DNA from: an uncultured Candidatus Saccharibacteria bacterium
GTDB lineage: Bacteria > Patescibacteriota > Saccharimonadia > Saccharimonadales > Saccharimonadaceae
DNA length: 63,915 nt
Assembly (NCBI GenBank): GCA_938036785.1
Contig: CALHWE010000016.1
Coordinates: 1-63,915, forward strand
Direction of reading: 5' to 3'
The notes under the pieces were generated by a model that searched no databases, had not been told where the DNA came from, and saw nothing but the letters and a program-made list of their open reading frames with translations. Position 1 is the first letter of the stretch, and each line of letters opens with the position of its first letter. A program made the translations under genes and the position numbers. Positions 51,171 to 59,618 of the stretch are shown in pieces.

Positions 51171-52697
51171 CTAATATTCCCAAGTTGTTTCGATATCCGC
51201 CCCTAGAGTGTTGAGTCGGTTAGCAAAGTCTTCGTAGCCTCGGTTGATATTGTACACGTCACGCAGGATGGAGCGCCCAGGGGCTGCGAGCATAGCTAGC
51301 ATCACGACGACGCTGGGGCGCAAGGCTGGCGGTGCGACGACATCGGCAGGCTTCCAGCGGGTAGGGCCACTGATGTAAACGCGGTGTGGATCGACCATCT
51401 CTACTTGTGCGCCAAGGCGAGTGAGGTCGGTGAAGTAAATGGCGCGGTTATCGTAGCTCCAGTCGTGCACCAGAGTGCGGCCCGTTGCTACCGTGGCGAT
51501 GAGACCAAGGAAGGGGAGATTATCCATGTTAATGCCTGGGAAGGGCATACTGTGGAGCTTGTCTTGTGGAGCGGTGAGAGTCGATTTGTGCAGGCTAATA
51601 TCGACCAGGCGAGTCTGGCCATTGCGCGCTGGGTACTCGCTGGAGAGTTCATATTGTAAGCCCATACCGCGCAGCACTGCTAGCTCGAGCTCGAGGAATT
51701 CGATTGGTGCCCGGCGGATGGTAATAGCAGAGTCTGTCACTACACCCGCTGCGATGAAGCTCATTGCCTCGATAGGGTCTTCGCTTGGACAATATTCGAC
51801 TGTTTGGTTGATCTCGCTGACACCATGGATAGTGAGGGTCGTTGTGCCGATGCCATTGATCTGTACCCCAAGCTTTTGCAAAAAGAAACAGAGGTCTTGC
51901 ACCATATAGTTGGGGCTGGCGTTGCGAATCGTCACGACGCCTGGGTGGAGCGCTGCCGCCATGATAACATTCTCAGTGACGGTGTCGCCGCGCTCGGTAA
52001 GGACGATGGCGTGCTCAACCATATGCGGGTTGGCTGTTGCTTGGTAATAATCGGTCGTTGCCTCGACAGTCAGGCCAAAGGGTGCGAGGCCCGCCATGTG
52101 TGGCCCCACCGTCCGTGTGCCAAGGTTGCATCCACCCGCGAAGGGGATTTGGAATGACTCATATTGATGTAGTAATGGCCCCAGGAACATAATAATGCTG
52201 CGGGTGCGCTTAGCTGCAGCGATATCCATCTCATATAGATGGAGGGTGCGTGGTGGGGTGATCTCGAGGTCATTGTGTTCAAGCCAGCGGCAGCGCACGC
52301 CAATGCTTTCGAGCACCTCGATGATGCGATTAACTTCCTCGATCCGTGCCACGCGGCGGAGTGTCGTCTTACCTTTATTAAGGAGGCTTGCGCAGAGCAA
52401 AGCGACAGCGGCATTTTTGCTCGTCTTTACCTCAATCTCGCCATGGAGCGAGCCACCACCATTGATGACGAAGTTTGTTTTACCAGCTTTGTTGATGCGG
52501 ACAATCTCACTGCTCAGCACCTCGCCAATGCGAGCAATCATTTCGAGGCTGATGTTTTGGCCGCCCTTTTCGATGCGGTTGATGGCCGACTGGCTCGTGC
52601 CAAGTGCTGCAGCGAGCTCGGCTTGCGTCATACCGCGCGCTTGGCGGGTTTCTTGGATGAGTGTTCCGATATTACGGAGATATTTTGCTGTTCCCAT
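51171..52697 (-). CDS. murA: HTH-XRE domain fused to UDP-GlcNAc 1-carboxyvinyltransferase (MurA)
   Basis: 508 residues. Residues about 6-68 are a Cro/C1-type helix-turn-helix (IGTLIQETRQARGMTQAELA, LGTSQSAINRIEKGG, ISLEMIARIGEVLS). From about residue 73 on it is MurA: KTSKNAAVALLCA (substrate Lys/Asn), the catalytic loop with Cys190 in FAGGCNLGTRTVGPHMAGL, and SPNYMVQDLCFFLQKLG. MurA transfers enolpyruvate to UDP-GlcNAc, the committed step of peptidoglycan synthesis. The promoter TTGACA-17-TATTGT lies directly before ATG 52697 and is covered by a perfect 26-bp palindrome. Feedback of this enzyme on its own gene is an attractive inference. An in-frame upstream start (52754) would include the promoter and is rejected. 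Confidence 0.92.
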   Translation of the reverse strand: MGTAKYLRNIGTLIQETRQARGMTQAELAAALGTSQSAINRIEKGGQNISLEMIARIGEVLSSEIVRINKAGKTNFVINGGGSLHGEIEVKTSKNAAVALLCASLLNKGKTTLRRVARIEEVNRIIEVLESIGVRCRWLEHNDLEITPPRTLHLYEMDIAAAKRTRSIIMFLGPLLHQYESFQIPFAGGCNLGTRTVGPHMAGLAPFGLTVEATTDYYQATANPHMVEHAIVLTERGDTVTENVIMAAALHPGVVTIRNASPNYMVQDLCFFLQKLGVQINGIGTTTLTIHGVSEINQTVEYCPSEDPIEAMSFIAAGVVTDSAITIRRAPIEFLELELAVLRGMGLQYELSSEYPARNGQTRLVDISLHKSTLTAPQDKLHSMPFPGINMDNLPFLGLIATVATGRTLVHDWSYDNRAIYFTDLTRLGAQVEMVDPHRVYISGPTRWKPADVVAPPALRPSVVVMLAMLAAPGRSILRDVYNINRGYEDFANRLNTLGADIETTWEY

Positions 52698-52703
52698 GCT
52701 TGT

Positions 52704-52732
52704 ACAATATATCATCGGTGATATATTGTCAA
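52704..52732 (-). promoter_or_regulatory. murA promoter overlapped by a perfect palindromic operator
   Basis: On the minus strand TTGACA (52732-52727), 17 bases, TATTGT (52709-52704), then six bases to the ATG. ACAATATATCA and TGATATATTGT (52704-52729) form a perfect 11-bp inverted repeat with a four-base centre reaching from the -35 into the -10. A dimeric HTH protein bound there would exclude RNA polymerase. Confidence 0.75.
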
Positions 52733-53072
52733 ACACAAGCATCTCGTGTTGCAAAAAGAAATACAGAGGTTAGGCTGCGAGGTTTTTCTAATAACTCCAT
52801 CAGCTCCTTTCTGCTATTTCAACTAGCCGTGCGCAAGGCCTATATTTACTACACGAGCAAGTGCCTAGTCTTCACATCAGAGAGTAATATCAAAGAGATG
52901 CGATAGCACGTCAATACTACTGGAGAAAAAAAGAGCTATCGCAAGCTCAAGACGCGCGTCGTCAAGTACTGCAACTCCCCACATTGAGTAGCTGTGCTAT
53001 ACTACACATATGATCTGATGAAAAGTGCATAGCGAATCCTAAGATATAATCAACAAACAAGGAGTATTACCC
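52733..53072. other. Spacer between murA and glyA with glyA promoter elements
   Basis: 340 bases without a supported gene. TATACT near 53000 and TATAAT near 53043 are candidate -10 boxes for glyA, giving leaders of roughly 20-65 bases, in line with the ribosome-binding site of that gene. Confidence 0.4.
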
Positions 53073-54347
53073 ATGCACGAAACAACTATTGCTACCCTTA
53101 TCACCCGTGAGCAGCAACGCCAACGCGAAGGCTTGGAGCTCATCCCTAGTGAGAATTATGTCTCTGGTGATGTACTACAGGCGCTTGGGAGTGTCTTTAC
53201 GAATAAATATAGCGAGGGCTACCCAGGCCGGCGTTACTATGGCGGGCAGCAGTATACCGACCAAGTAGAGCAGCTGGCAATCGACCGCGCCAAGCAGCTC
53301 TTCCGGGCTGACCATGCCAATGTCCAGCCGCACAGTGGTGCTCAGGCCAATGAAGCCGTATATTTTGCATGGTGCGAGCCAGGCGATACTATCCTCGCGA
53401 TGGATCTGGGTCATGGTGGTCACCTGACGCATGGTGCACCTGTGACACATAGTGCTCGTGAGTATAATTTTGTTCGCTACAAAATGAAGAATGTGAGAAC
53501 GGGCGAGATTGACTACGATGAGCTACATCGGATGGCGCAAGAACATCGACCAAAGATCATCCTGGCGGGCTTTAGTGCCTATCCGCGCCAGCTAGATTTT
53601 GCACGCTTTGCGGCGATCGGCCATGAGGTTGGTGCTTTGCTCATGGCCGATATGGCGCATGTCGCGGGGTTGATTGCTGGTGGGGTAGCGGAGAATCCAC
53701 TTGACTATGGTTTTCATGTTATGACGACAACGACGCACAAGACGCTGCGCGGGCCGCGTGGTGGGCTCATCGTTAGCAAAGGAGTAGCGAGCAACCCACT
53801 CAAGCGCCCAGCCAAAACTCTCGAGAATATTCCGACACTCATCGATCGAGCGGTCTTTCCTGGTATCCAAGGTGGGCCGCATATGCATACGATTGCTGCC
53901 AAGGCAGTGGCCTTTGGCGAGGCGCTCCAGCCAGCCTTTCGCGCCTATGCTGAGCAGGTGGTGGCCAATGCCGCTGCTTTGGCACAGGAGCTGCAGCAGC
54001 GCGGCTTTGTGCTCGTGACGGGTGGCACAAGCAACCATCTCATCTTGGCCGATGTCCACACAAGCTTTGGGATTGATGGCAAGACGGCGGAGATTGCGAT
54101 GGATAAGATCGGCTTGACACTTAACGCTAATGCTATCCCTGATGATCCACTGCCGCCATTTCGCCCTAGTGGCATTCGCCTCGGTACGCCAGCAGCAACA
54201 ACGCGCGGCTTAGAGCCGCAGCATATGCCGCAGATTGCTGAGTGGATGCAGCAAGCCATCGACCATCGTGATGATGAGGTGAGGCTAGCTGAACTCCGTA
54301 CCGAGGTGGCACACTTCTTGGCGGATTTCCCAGTGCCGACGGAATAG
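53073..54347 (+). CDS. glyA: Serine hydroxymethyltransferase
   Basis: 424 residues. GlyA interconverts serine and glycine, loading one-carbon units on tetrahydrofolate. Landmarks: GLELIPSENYVS, NKYSEGYPGRRYYGG, ANVQPHSGAQAN, LMADMAHVAGLIAGG and the PLP lysine in TTTTHKTLRGPRGG. The C-terminal SGIRLGTPAATTRG is present. AAGGAG precedes the ATG. With folD (58.4 kb) it provides the one-carbon pair, though FolD here lacks its usual catalytic lysine. Confidence 0.95.
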   Translation: MHETTIATLITREQQRQREGLELIPSENYVSGDVLQALGSVFTNKYSEGYPGRRYYGGQQYTDQVEQLAIDRAKQLFRADHANVQPHSGAQANEAVYFAWCEPGDTILAMDLGHGGHLTHGAPVTHSAREYNFVRYKMKNVRTGEIDYDELHRMAQEHRPKIILAGFSAYPRQLDFARFAAIGHEVGALLMADMAHVAGLIAGGVAENPLDYGFHVMTTTTHKTLRGPRGGLIVSKGVASNPLKRPAKTLENIPTLIDRAVFPGIQGGPHMHTIAAKAVAFGEALQPAFRAYAEQVVANAAALAQELQQRGFVLVTGGTSNHLILADVHTSFGIDGKTAEIAMDKIGLTLNANAIPDDPLPPFRPSGIRLGTPAATTRGLEPQHMPQIAEWMQQAIDHRDDEVRLAELRTEVAHFLADFPVPTE

Positions 54348-54424
54348 ACAGAAGGTTAGGGAGTTTGTCGCTGTCATTGATAATCGTGTCTCGCTAGGCG
54401 CAGTAGTAACACATCCGTATATCT

Positions 54425-54453
54425 AAAACACCCGCCAGAGAGCGGGTGTTTTT
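54425..54453. terminator. Bidirectional terminator between glyA and the pilin operon
   Basis: AAAACACCCGC and GCGGGTGTTTTT around a six-base loop, with A-run and T-run on the two sides so that it works on both strands. Confidence 0.85.
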
Positions 54454-54472
54454 GTTGATTGAGAGGATAACC

Positions 54473-54886
54473 TTAGCAGCTGCCTCGGACGATATCCTCG
54501 GTTTTGTCGCCCTTCTTGTAGGTGATTTTTGCACCCTTACCGCTACCACACTGGGTATACAAGACAGGAGTGTCATTGTTTGGTGTGCCAGATGTGATGA
54601 TCTTCTTCTTAAGGTCAGGATCGATCTTTGCTTCAGTTACTTTATCGTCAACAAGATTGCTACTGACTTGCGCGGCTGTTGGGTATTCACCCTTCTGGCT
54701 GTTCCATGCCTCTACCTTGGTCGAGAGCTGCGATGCAGCGCCAGCGGCTGCAGAGTCGCGAGCGCGTTGCTGGATACCGTTGTAAGCGACGATGGTAATA
54801 GCCGCCAGGATGGCGATGATCACAATCACGATGAGAAGCTCGACAATTGTGAAACCGCGCAGGTTACGTTGAGTTTTTGTTGTCAT
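54473..54886 (-). CDS. Type IV pilin, probable major subunit
   Basis: 137 residues starting MTTKTQRNLRGFTIVELLIVIVIIAIL: a class III signal cut at G-F with Glu5 in the mature protein, then the long hydrophobic helix. The globular head has two cysteines (TQCGSG and RGSC) that would form the D-region disulfide of type IVa pilins. It is the only prepilin here with a strong ribosome-binding site (AGGAGG), and it is followed by a terminator, so it is the best candidate for the abundant subunit. Such pili probably mediate host attachment or twitching in this kind of bacterium. Confidence 0.88.
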   Translation of the reverse strand: MTTKTQRNLRGFTIVELLIVIVIIAILAAITIVAYNGIQQRARDSAAAGAASQLSTKVEAWNSQKGEYPTAAQVSSNLVDDKVTEAKIDPDLKKKIITSGTPNNDTPVLYTQCGSGKGAKITYKKGDKTEDIVRGSC

Positions 54887-55085
54887 ACAGAGTTACCCCT
54901 CCTTGTTACTGATTATATTACGATCATACTACGAACATTCATTAAACACAAGCTTTTTGAGCACAGATATATGAGAATATTTTTCAGAGATAGTGTGCAC
55001 CAGCATAGGCTGAATTGTGTATAATGGTGCGCTAGTATAGCTAGGATACCTGAGCTACATACTGCCTATTGTTCTTTCGATTCAG

Positions 55086-55901
55086 CTAATTATTAATTCG
55101 CCGAGCCTGCATCGACCCCCGAGCATGAATGGTCTGGCCAGTACTAAGAGCAGCGATATCTACTGTGGCAGAGACGACGGTGGTGCTATCGTTTGGTGTG
55201 GTGCTGGCCGCTTGATTAAAACCCGTTGCATAGCCAAAGCGAATGCTCGATACGTTGCTTGCGACGCGGGTGTCGAGCGCTTTGCAATAGCCGCCAATGT
55301 AGTTGCAGGTACTCTGCTGCCAGGGCTGGCCACACATCGTGTTGTTGCTGGGGTTGGTAGCATTAAATTCGTATTGGCTTGGCACGATAGTCCGCCGCCA
55401 GAGGGTAGTGCCTTGCACAAAGTAGACGACCTTGACGGTAAGTGGGTTGTTTGTGCGGTAGAGCTTGGCGGCTAGGTCAGCTTGAGTGCGACAGGGGTTG
55501 GCTTGGCTATTGAGATAGATGAGCTCGCGCTGAGGGTCAGAGGGGTTACGATCGGTGGCATATTGAGTAAGGATCAAGACATTATCGCTCGCGTAGTGCT
55601 GTGCCCAGTTGGCTGCGATGGCCTTACTCTCGACTTTTGTTGCCAGGCGGACGTCCTGCTCGATTTGGTCAAGTGCATCTTCCATAGTGTACGTCAGTGA
55701 GCCACGCTGGTTGGAAATAACAATCGAGCTCAGCAGCCCCACCAAGGCAGCGACCAATACGCCAACTACCACGACAATAATAGGGATCACTACTAGCATC
55801 TCCACTACAGTGAAGCCACGCTCTTGTTGCCGCGCAGGGTAGATGCGGTGGATGAGCTGCTGCATTCGCTCTCGTATATTAGTGGCTGCTGAGAATCGCA
55901 T
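55086..55901 (-). CDS. Prepilin-like protein, large minor (pseudo)pilin
   Basis: 271 residues. The prepilin signal is RGFTVVEMLVVIPIIVVVVGVLV after a 29-residue leader. The head is larger than in the neighbours and has five cysteines (PCRTQ, MCGQPW, TCNYIGGYC), fitting a PilW/GspJ-like minor pilin. GGAGG stands six bases before ATG 55901, which overlaps the previous gene by 23 bases. It probably sits at the tip of the pilus. Confidence 0.78.
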   Translation of the reverse strand: MRFSAATNIRERMQQLIHRIYPARQQERGFTVVEMLVVIPIIVVVVGVLVAALVGLLSSIVISNQRGSLTYTMEDALDQIEQDVRLATKVESKAIAANWAQHYASDNVLILTQYATDRNPSDPQRELIYLNSQANPCRTQADLAAKLYRTNNPLTVKVVYFVQGTTLWRRTIVPSQYEFNATNPSNNTMCGQPWQQSTCNYIGGYCKALDTRVASNVSSIRFGYATGFNQAASTTPNDSTTVVSATVDIAALSTGQTIHARGSMQARRINN

Positions 55902-56286
55902 GGCGAACCTCCGATTGGCTAGAGCCTTGCCCGTAGCGCACCGTCACCGATACACGGCTTATCTGTGGTGCGGTGGTGCTATATGGGCAATCAACGACGA
56001 TGGTGGCACTAATGGGCTGAGGCAAGCCATCGGTATCGAGTGAGTGGTCAGTTGTGAGATTGCGATTAGCCGCGCGGTTTGTACACGGCGTTGGTGTGCC
56101 GTCGCCAACTTCGCGGCGGAGCAGCTCATACCCCACAATGCTCGCCTTGGCGTCGCGATTGGCCTCTGTGGCGCCCTGGATCGTCACAATGTAGAGCTGG
56201 TAGAGTGTCCCAACAAAGAGCACGCCCAGTACCATCGTCACCAACATCTCTACTAAAGTAAAGCCAGCGTCTGGACTATGCTTCAT
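55879..56286 (-). CDS. Prepilin-like protein, minor (pseudo)pilin
   Basis: 135 residues, beginning MKHSPDAGFTLVEMLVTMVLGVLFVG: prepilin cleavage between G8 and F9 with the mature Glu5. Two cysteines (TPCTNR, VDCPYS). The start overlaps the end of the upstream prepilin by four bases. Small head, GspI/PilV-like in size. Confidence 0.78.
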   Translation of the reverse strand: MKHSPDAGFTLVEMLVTMVLGVLFVGTLYQLYIVTIQGATEANRDAKASIVGYELLRREVGDGTPTPCTNRAANRNLTTDHSLDTDGLPQPISATIVVDCPYSTTAPQISRVSVTVRYGQGSSQSEVRHAILSSH

Positions 56287-56801
56287 TGGTGGTTACTCGT
56301 GATGGTTATCGTTACTGTTGGTGCGCGTTCTAGCCGGTAGTAGAGGAAGAAGCGGCTGCACTCTTGGCTGGCGGTGACGCAGAGCGAACCATCGCGAGCG
56401 CGTGGCTCGTAGACGAAGCGGTCAATCGATGCACTATCTTTGCTAATACCATTGCTTGGCGACTGGACGAAGAGTGCTTGCTGACCACTGCGCGATGGGT
56501 ATTGATAGCTATCCTCAGATAGTCCAGGGAGGATATGGCGAATTGCCGTGCCATTAAGCGAAGTCAAAAACTGCTCGGCCGACGGATAGCGGTGCCCTTG
56601 CTCGCCCGACGTGCCAGTCGCATCCCCATTATAGAAAGACTCAAGACTGCGTGCTACTGTCTCAACAGTGGTCGTGCGAGCAGTATCGCGCGAGGAACGC
56701 TGCGTATTATTGAGCGTCACCACACCCAGTACCAGCAGCACCAGCATAATTGCTAGCACAATAATAATTTCCACGATTGTATACCCGCGTCGTACCCTCA
56801 T
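56283..56801 (-). CDS. Prepilin-like protein, first gene of the operon
   Basis: 172 residues, beginning MRVRRGYTIVEIIIVLAIMLVLLVLG: the cleavage site is G-Y instead of G-F, with Glu5 kept. The head has Tyr/Ser-rich repeats and two cysteines (SLCVTASQECSRF). It leads the chain of overlapping minor pilin genes. Confidence 0.78.
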   Translation of the reverse strand: MRVRRGYTIVEIIIVLAIMLVLLVLGVVTLNNTQRSSRDTARTTTVETVARSLESFYNGDATGTSGEQGHRYPSAEQFLTSLNGTAIRHILPGLSEDSYQYPSRSGQQALFVQSPSNGISKDSASIDRFVYEPRARDGSLCVTASQECSRFFLYYRLERAPTVTITITSNHQ

Positions 56802-57148
56802 GCAATTAGCATAAGGGTTTTGGGGTAAAAGTGCAAGAGGTGAGAAGTCGAATCGAGGTGATTATGGCTTGCTTTGCTTCGACTACGCCCCATATGCGCT
56901 CCATAGGTTATCAAATAGGGGAGCAATAAGAAAAGAATTCTCTAGTAGGACGAAATGAACTTCGTGCTCGTCCGATAGGAAAGAAGATATAAAGCCGGCC
57001 GAGAATAAGCAAAAAGTAGTGAGACACTAAATGCTCAAGAACATATAGTCAATTTTACTTTCTTGACTATATATGTATCGCAAAAATTATTGATGAACAA
57101 GGGTAAAAAGACAAAGGTATCTATAGGTACGATGCGCTATTTGACTCA
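56802..57148. other. Intergenic region with two inverted repeats
   Basis: No supported gene. GGACGA/TCGTCC at 56948-56973 with an inner GAA/TTC, and ACATATAGTCAA/TTGACTATATATGT around 57042-57075. The second may end the murB transcript or be a binding site, though it lacks a T-run. Confidence 0.35.
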
Positions 57149-58177
57149 TCACACCGCTGGCATTTCGAGCGGTTCTTGCACAATGGTGATGCCGAATTTT
57201 TCCTCCACTGTGCGAATAATCTCCTCGCGAGCGGCAGCAAGATCGTGGTAGCTGGTAGCCGATTGATTGATGAGCACCACTGCATTCTTATCGTGTACTT
57301 TCATGCCGTGGAGAACGCTGCCTCTGAGCCCCGCTTGCTCGATAAGCCAGCCCGATGGTACTTTAACGCGCCCATCAGCCAGGGCATAGTGTGGCACCGT
57401 GGGGTAGTGCTGCTGGAGCTGGGCAAATGCCTCGCTGGAAATAATCGCGTTTTTGAAGAACGAGCCAGTATTGGGGAGCTTGGCAGGGTCGGGCAGCTTG
57501 CCAGCACGGATCGTCATAACGGCCCGGCGAATATCTTGCGGGGTGGGCTCTGTGATGGTATGGGTGGTGAGATAATCCTGGACGGCTTGGTAGAAGGGTG
57601 GCTGTGGCGAGCCCTTGCGTAGGCGGAGCGTTATGCTTGTGATGATATATCGCCCCATCTCGCGGCCCCGGAAAATGCTGTGCCGGTACGAGAACTCGCA
57701 GTCGGCAGCGCTCAGCACTACAAACTGCTCTTGCTGGCGATCATATGCCTCGAGCGAGACGAGTGTGTCGGCAATCTCCTGCCCATATGCCCCAACGTTC
57801 TGCACTGGCGCAGCACCTGCTGTACCTGGGATAGCTGATAGCGCTTCAATGCCACTCAGACCACTGGCCACTGTCTTGGCCACAATAGTATCGAGAGTTT
57901 CTCCTGCACCAACGGTAATCGTCGTCGACGCATCATCCTCAGTAACAATCGAAAAGCCTGGAATACGGTTGCGCGCCACAATGCCAGCAAATCCGCTGTC
58001 TTGGGCTAGAGTATTGCTCCCGCCACCAAGAACAAAGAGTTCAGCCTGCTGTTGGCGGGCCATCGTGCACACCGCCACGACATCATCGTTGGTATAGAGG
58101 TCGACCATAGTATGGGCGTTACCGCCAAGCTGCATCGTCAAATATGGTTTGAGTGAAACGTCAGTACGAATATCCAT
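57149..58177 (-). CDS. murB: UDP-N-acetylenolpyruvoylglucosamine reductase
   Basis: 342 residues. MurB reduces the enolpyruvyl group made by MurA, using FAD and NADPH. FAD-binding: LFVLGGGSNTLAQDSGF; second FAD region: GIEALSAIPGTAGAAPVQNVGAYGQE; active-site serine segment LPNTGSFFKNAII; C-terminal Glu region in SGWLIEQAGLRG. The Tyr-containing loop of type I MurB (FSYRHSIFRG) is present, so it is an E. coli-like type I enzyme. A TATTAT/TATACC box overlaps the few bases before the ATG. Confidence 0.93.
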   Translation of the reverse strand: MDIRTDVSLKPYLTMQLGGNAHTMVDLYTNDDVVAVCTMARQQQAELFVLGGGSNTLAQDSGFAGIVARNRIPGFSIVTEDDASTTITVGAGETLDTIVAKTVASGLSGIEALSAIPGTAGAAPVQNVGAYGQEIADTLVSLEAYDRQQEQFVVLSAADCEFSYRHSIFRGREMGRYIITSITLRLRKGSPQPPFYQAVQDYLTTHTITEPTPQDIRRAVMTIRAGKLPDPAKLPNTGSFFKNAIISSEAFAQLQQHYPTVPHYALADGRVKVPSGWLIEQAGLRGSVLHGMKVHDKNAVVLINQSATSYHDLAAAREEIIRTVEEKFGITIVQEPLEMPAV

Positions 58178-58441
58178 AGGTATAATATATCACTCATGAT
58201 ATATATCTGCAAGCCGATCCAGCCTGAATCTGTATAATAAAAAACGACGCCACCCAGAGGTTTTAAACATATTGCAAGCGACGATACTACCGAAGCCGGT
58301 AGATTGAGGTATTTATAAGGAGTATATCCAAGAGCAGGGCTAGCCCTTATAATATAAACGAACAAAGAGACTGCGTACCGATAAAAGTAACACGAGAGAG
58401 CGATGAGGCAAATTCGGCTAGGCCACAGAGCTCAGCAATGG
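58178..58441. other. Spacer between murB and folD with a palindrome by a TATAAT box
   Basis: No supported gene. GGGCTAGCCC near 58338 directly precedes TATAAT on the plus strand, where no gene follows before folD's antisense end; CTACCG/CGGTAG forms a hairpin near 58290. A short unannotated RNA is possible but unproven. Confidence 0.25.
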
Positions 58442-59272
58442 CTACTTCTTGCTAGACTCGACTGTTGCCTGCGCTGCCTGGATAACGTGGTCGATCATTA
58501 CGGCGATGGTGAGAGGGCCGACGCCGCCTTTTTCTGGGGTGAGAGTGACATCACTGCGCTGGCGCAGGCTTGGGTCGACATCGCCAACGATAACACCGCC
58601 TTCGCTTGCTGTGCCAGCATCAACCACCACTGCACCTGTTTTAACCATATCCGCTGTAATGAGATGGGGCTGGCCAGTAGCGGTGACGATGACGTCACTT
58701 GCAGCGATGATCTCTGTAGTATTAGGCGTTTGGCGGTCGCACACTGTTACCGTCAAGCCGCGGTCGCGCCACAGCCGCTCCAGTGGTGCGCCCACTAACC
58801 GGCCTCGCCCGATGATGGCGAGCTGCTTATCATCGAGGCTAATGTTGTAACCTGCCAGTAGCCAATCGATTGCTTGCGCTGTTGCTGGCGTATAGGCAGC
58901 TTGCGGGCCACTCAGGCCATCGACGTCCTTGGCGGGGGAGATACGCTGCACGATGGCATCTGTTTGTGATGGGTCGTTGAGTGGCAATTGGACGATAATA
59001 CCGTGGATGTGTGGGTCGTTGTTTGCTTGGTCGATCGCGCCTGGCATATCCACCTCAGCAGTTGGTGCTACCTCTGTCTCAACGAGGATATCAGCAGCAT
59101 AGGCTTGCTTGTAGCGCACGTAGGCATTGATTGGTCCCGATGCATTAAGCGGAGTGATAATGAGCAGCTTGGGGGTGATACCATGCGCTTGGCGTAAGTG
59201 GCGTACTTGGCGGGCTTGGCGCTGCTTGATGAAACTTGCGAGCTCGCGGCCGTTGAGTGATGAAGTAGGCAT
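58442..59272 (-). CDS. folD: FolD-type methylenetetrahydrofolate dehydrogenase/cyclohydrolase, catalytic Lys replaced
   Basis: 276 residues. Normal FolD oxidises 5,10-methylene-THF to methenyl-THF and hydrolyses that to 10-formyl-THF. Family landmarks are clear: HGIIVQLPLN, SPAKDVDGLS, GRGRLVGAPLERL, VTATGQPHLI, VVVDAGT and TPEKGGVGPLT. In E. coli the active-site segment is Y50-V-x-x-K54-x-K56; here it is YVRYKQAY (residues 51-58), so the first Lys (55) is kept but the residue equivalent to Lys56 is Ala57. The nucleotide-binding GxSxxVGxP also differs (GRGRLVGAP). Cyclohydrolase activity may be lost or altered. glyA lies 4 kb away. Confidence 0.88.
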   Translation of the reverse strand: MPTSSLNGRELASFIKQRQARQVRHLRQAHGITPKLLIITPLNASGPINAYVRYKQAYAADILVETEVAPTAEVDMPGAIDQANNDPHIHGIIVQLPLNDPSQTDAIVQRISPAKDVDGLSGPQAAYTPATAQAIDWLLAGYNISLDDKQLAIIGRGRLVGAPLERLWRDRGLTVTVCDRQTPNTTEIIAASDVIVTATGQPHLITADMVKTGAVVVDAGTASEGGVIVGDVDPSLRQRSDVTLTPEKGGVGPLTIAVMIDHVIQAAQATVESSKK

Positions 59273-59365
59273 AAGGCGTAATCCTTTCGTAAATATATGG
59301 TTAACACTAGTGATAGGTATCTCTATAGCAAACAGTCCTCTGGCAATACCGAGGACTACATACTA

Positions 59366-59442
59366 TGGAGGGCCAGGAGGGGCTCGAACCCTCGACACCC
59401 TGCTTAAGAGGCAGGTGCTCTAACCAGCTGAGCTACTGGCCC
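59366..59442 (-). tRNA. tRNA-Lys (CTT)
   Basis: 77 bases with encoded TCCA: acceptor GGGCCAG/CTGGCCC, D arm GCTC/GAGC, anticodon stem CCTGC/GCAGG around CTCTTAA, T arm GAGGG/CCCTC with one G-U. Anticodon CTT reads AAG. Confidence 0.92.
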
Positions 59443-59618
59443 ATGTCGTGCCTGCACTACCCGTGCAAAGCCCTTTTACTATAGCGGATAGCCTGGGGTT
59501 CTGTCAAGAGGTCGTGGAGTGAATTAAAAGGCTCTCTTACTGCACTGCTCGCGCTTGCTTGTCTTTTTGCCAAAAACGCATTACCATGGGGCAAGAGAGT
59601 TTAATCGGGAGAATAGCA

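Noticed and set aside
52239..52721. 160-codon plus-strand ORF over the start of murA
   Set aside because: Antisense to the HTH-MurA gene, which has clear motifs; the ORF has none.
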